The position numbers and the translations under genes were made by a program. This document shows positions 62,733 through 64,000 of a DNA stretch of 64,000 bases, one piece after another. Source of the stretch: Modestobacter caceresii (GTDB taxonomy: Bacteria; Actinomycetota; Actinomycetes; Mycobacteriales; Geodermatophilaceae); contig NZ_JPMX01000007.1 in the NCBI RefSeq assembly GCF_000761485.1, positions 1-64,000 of the forward strand, read 5' to 3'. How positions within the stretch are numbered: the stretch's first letter is position 1; each line of letters begins with the position of its first letter. Under the pieces are notes generated by a model. It saw only the letters and a list, made by a program, of their open reading frames with translations. It did not search any database and had not been told where the DNA came from.

Positions 62733-64000
62733 CCGTCTTCGCCGCCGCCGACCAGCCGACGCTGGCGGACTTCGGGTCCGACGTTTGGTGGATCGTGCTC
62801 ATCAAGATCGTCGGCATCTTCGGGGTGCTGGTGCTGATGACGCTGTTCGCCATCGTCTTCGAGCGCAAGGTCGTCGCCCGGATGCAGCAGCGGATCGGCC
62901 CCAACCGGGTCGGGCCGCGCGGCTACCTGCAGAGCCTTGCCGACGGCCTGAAGCTGGCGTTCAAGGAGGACATCATGCCGGCGCTGGCCGACAAGCCGGT
63001 GTACTTCCTGGCGCCGGTCATCGCCACCATCCCGGCCTTCCTGGCGTTCTCGGTCATCCCGCTCGGCCCGACGGTCAGCATCTTCGGCGAGCGCACGCCG
63101 TTGCAGCTCATCGACTCCCCGATCGGGGTGCTCATCGTGCTGGCCTGCTCGGCGATGGGCGTCTACGGCATCGTGCTCGGCGGCTGGGCCTCCGGGTCGA
63201 CCTACCCGCTGCTCGGCTCGCTGCGCAGCGCCGCCCAGATGATCAGCTACGAGATCGCGATGGGCCTGTCGATCGTCGCGGTGTTCCTCTACGCCGGTTC
63301 GATGTCGACCTCGGAGATCGTCGCCGCCCAGGCCGACGGCACCGAGCTGTCCCTCTTCGGCCTGGAGTTCACCGGGCCCAGCTGGTTCGCCGTCCTGCTG
63401 CCGGTCTCCTTCGTCATCTACGTCATCGCCGTGGTGGGCGAGACCAACCGGGCACCCTTCGACCTCCCCGAGGCCGAGAGCGAGCTGGTCGGCGGCTTCC
63501 ACACGGAGTACTCGTCGCTGAAGTTCGCCCTGTTCTTCCTGGCCGAGTACATCAACATCGTCACCGTCTCCGCGCTGGCCGCCACGCTCTTCCTCGGCGG
63601 CTGGCGGGCGCCCTGGCCGATCTCGATCTGGGACGGCGCCAACACCGGCTGGTGGCCGCTGCTGTGGTTCTTCGCCAAGGTCGTCGTCGCGCTGTTCGTC
63701 TTCGTCTGGCTGCGCGGCACGCTGCCCCGGCTCCGTTACGACCAGTTCATGAGCTTCGGCTGGAAGGTGCTCGTCCCGGTCGGCCTGGTCTGGATCCTCG
63801 TCGTCGCGACGCTGCGCGCCGTCGCCCGGGAGACCGACGTGGACGCCGGCGAGATGGCGGTCTTCGTCGGGGTGCCGATCGCGCTGGTGCTGCTGGGTGG
63901 GCTGCTGCTGGCCTCCCGGATGCGCAACCGCGACACCCGGGTCGCGGCCCGCGAGGCCGCCGCCGGCGGACCGGCACCGGCCGAGCCGCAGGTGCTGGAC
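62729..64000 (+). CDS. nuoH: NADH-quinone oxidoreductase subunit H (3' end outside window)
   Basis: 424 codons visible and still open at the right edge. About eight transmembrane helices. Conserved: [20 protein letters not shown] near 50, [14 protein letters not shown] near 170, and the quinone-site loop [20 protein letters not shown] near 238. It links the peripheral and membrane arms. GTG 62729 overlaps nuoG. Family length is about 410-450, so most of the gene is present. nuoI and later genes are expected beyond the window. Confidence 0.96.
   Translation, partial: MTVFAAADQPTLADFGSDVWWIVLIKIVGIFGVLVLMTLFAIVFERKVVARMQQRIGPNRVGPRGYLQSLADGLKLAFKEDIMPALADKPVYFLAPVIATIPAFLAFSVIPLGPTVSIFGERTPLQLIDSPIGVLIVLACSAMGVYGIVLGGWASGSTYPLLGSLRSAAQMISYEIAMGLSIVAVFLYAGSMSTSEIVAAQADGTELSLFGLEFTGPSWFAVLLPVSFVIYVIAVVGETNRAPFDLPEAESELVGGFHTEYSSLKFALFFLAEYINIVTVSALAATLFLGGWRAPWPISIWDGANTGWWPLLWFFAKVVVALFVFVWLRGTLPRLRYDQFMSFGWKVLVPVGLVWILVVATLRAVARETDVDAGEMAVFVGVPIALVLLGGLLLASRMRNRDTRVAAREAAAGGPAPAEPQVLD

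Overview
The window is very GC-rich DNA with GTG starts as common as ATG, dense ATGA/GTGA overlaps, mycothiol synthesis (mshA), a SenX3-RegX3 pair, Rex, and an actinobacterial bS22 gene. It is a high-GC actinobacterial chromosome. The codon bias and the GC-rich hairpin repeats fit the Geodermatophilaceae/Frankiales side, but the genus is an inference. No tRNA, rRNA, CRISPR array, prophage or insertion sequence was found. This is core chromosome, not an island. The gene order follows, from memory, the Mycobacterium tuberculosis stretch Rv0474 to Rv0558 (XRE regulator, hbhA, DUF2516, murB, SDR, mshA, ybjN-like, gpm, senX3-regX3, ppx, proC, HTH, bS22, galE2, acyltransferase, serB1-like, glutaredoxin, hemACDB, hemL, ccs genes, menA/E/C/D/G), with local insertions.

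Region 1 (1-13 kb): XRE regulator and an HbhA-like protein; a minus-strand group with PspC, a spermidine-synthase-like protein, a mycothiol-dependent-type protein and a methyltransferase; murB; an SDR; then mshA, a YbjN protein, an MFS exporter, an AONS-family PLP enzyme and gpmA. Region 2 (13-22 kb): phoU divergent from senX3-regX3, small conserved proteins, a GlxA-type regulator, a Cys-rich protein, Ppx/GppA, a DJ-1/PfpI gene split by a one-base shift, and proC. Region 3 (22-29 kb): HTH protein, bS22, GalE2-like protein, acyltransferase, HAD-IB phosphatase, ECF sigma factor, acyl-CoA synthetase and glutaredoxin-like protein.

Region 4 (29-41 kb): rex-hemA-hemC-hemD-hemB, then hemL, a phosphoglycerate-mutase-family protein and the System II cytochrome c maturation genes (TlpA-like lipoprotein, ccdA, resB, ccsB). 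Region 5 (42-54 kb): an Lrp regulator, DUF4229, and menaquinone genes in four transcription units (menE-menA, menC-menD, menF, menG), with a membrane GGDEF-EAL protein between menD and menF. menB and menH are not in the window. Region 6 (54.6-64 kb): the nuo operon for complex I, nuoA to nuoH, running off the right edge.

Regions 4 to 6 form one respiratory programme: heme, cytochrome c maturation, menaquinone and NADH dehydrogenase. Rex operator-like sequences precede both rex-hem and nuoA, with a perfect palindrome at nuoA, so NADH/NAD+ sensing probably links the two. The other notable structures are a family of nested GC-rich hairpins in at least five intergenic gaps, exact tandem duplications in hbhA, and an Lrp gene whose expected start codon reads ATC. 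I did not find a clearly new multi-gene system.
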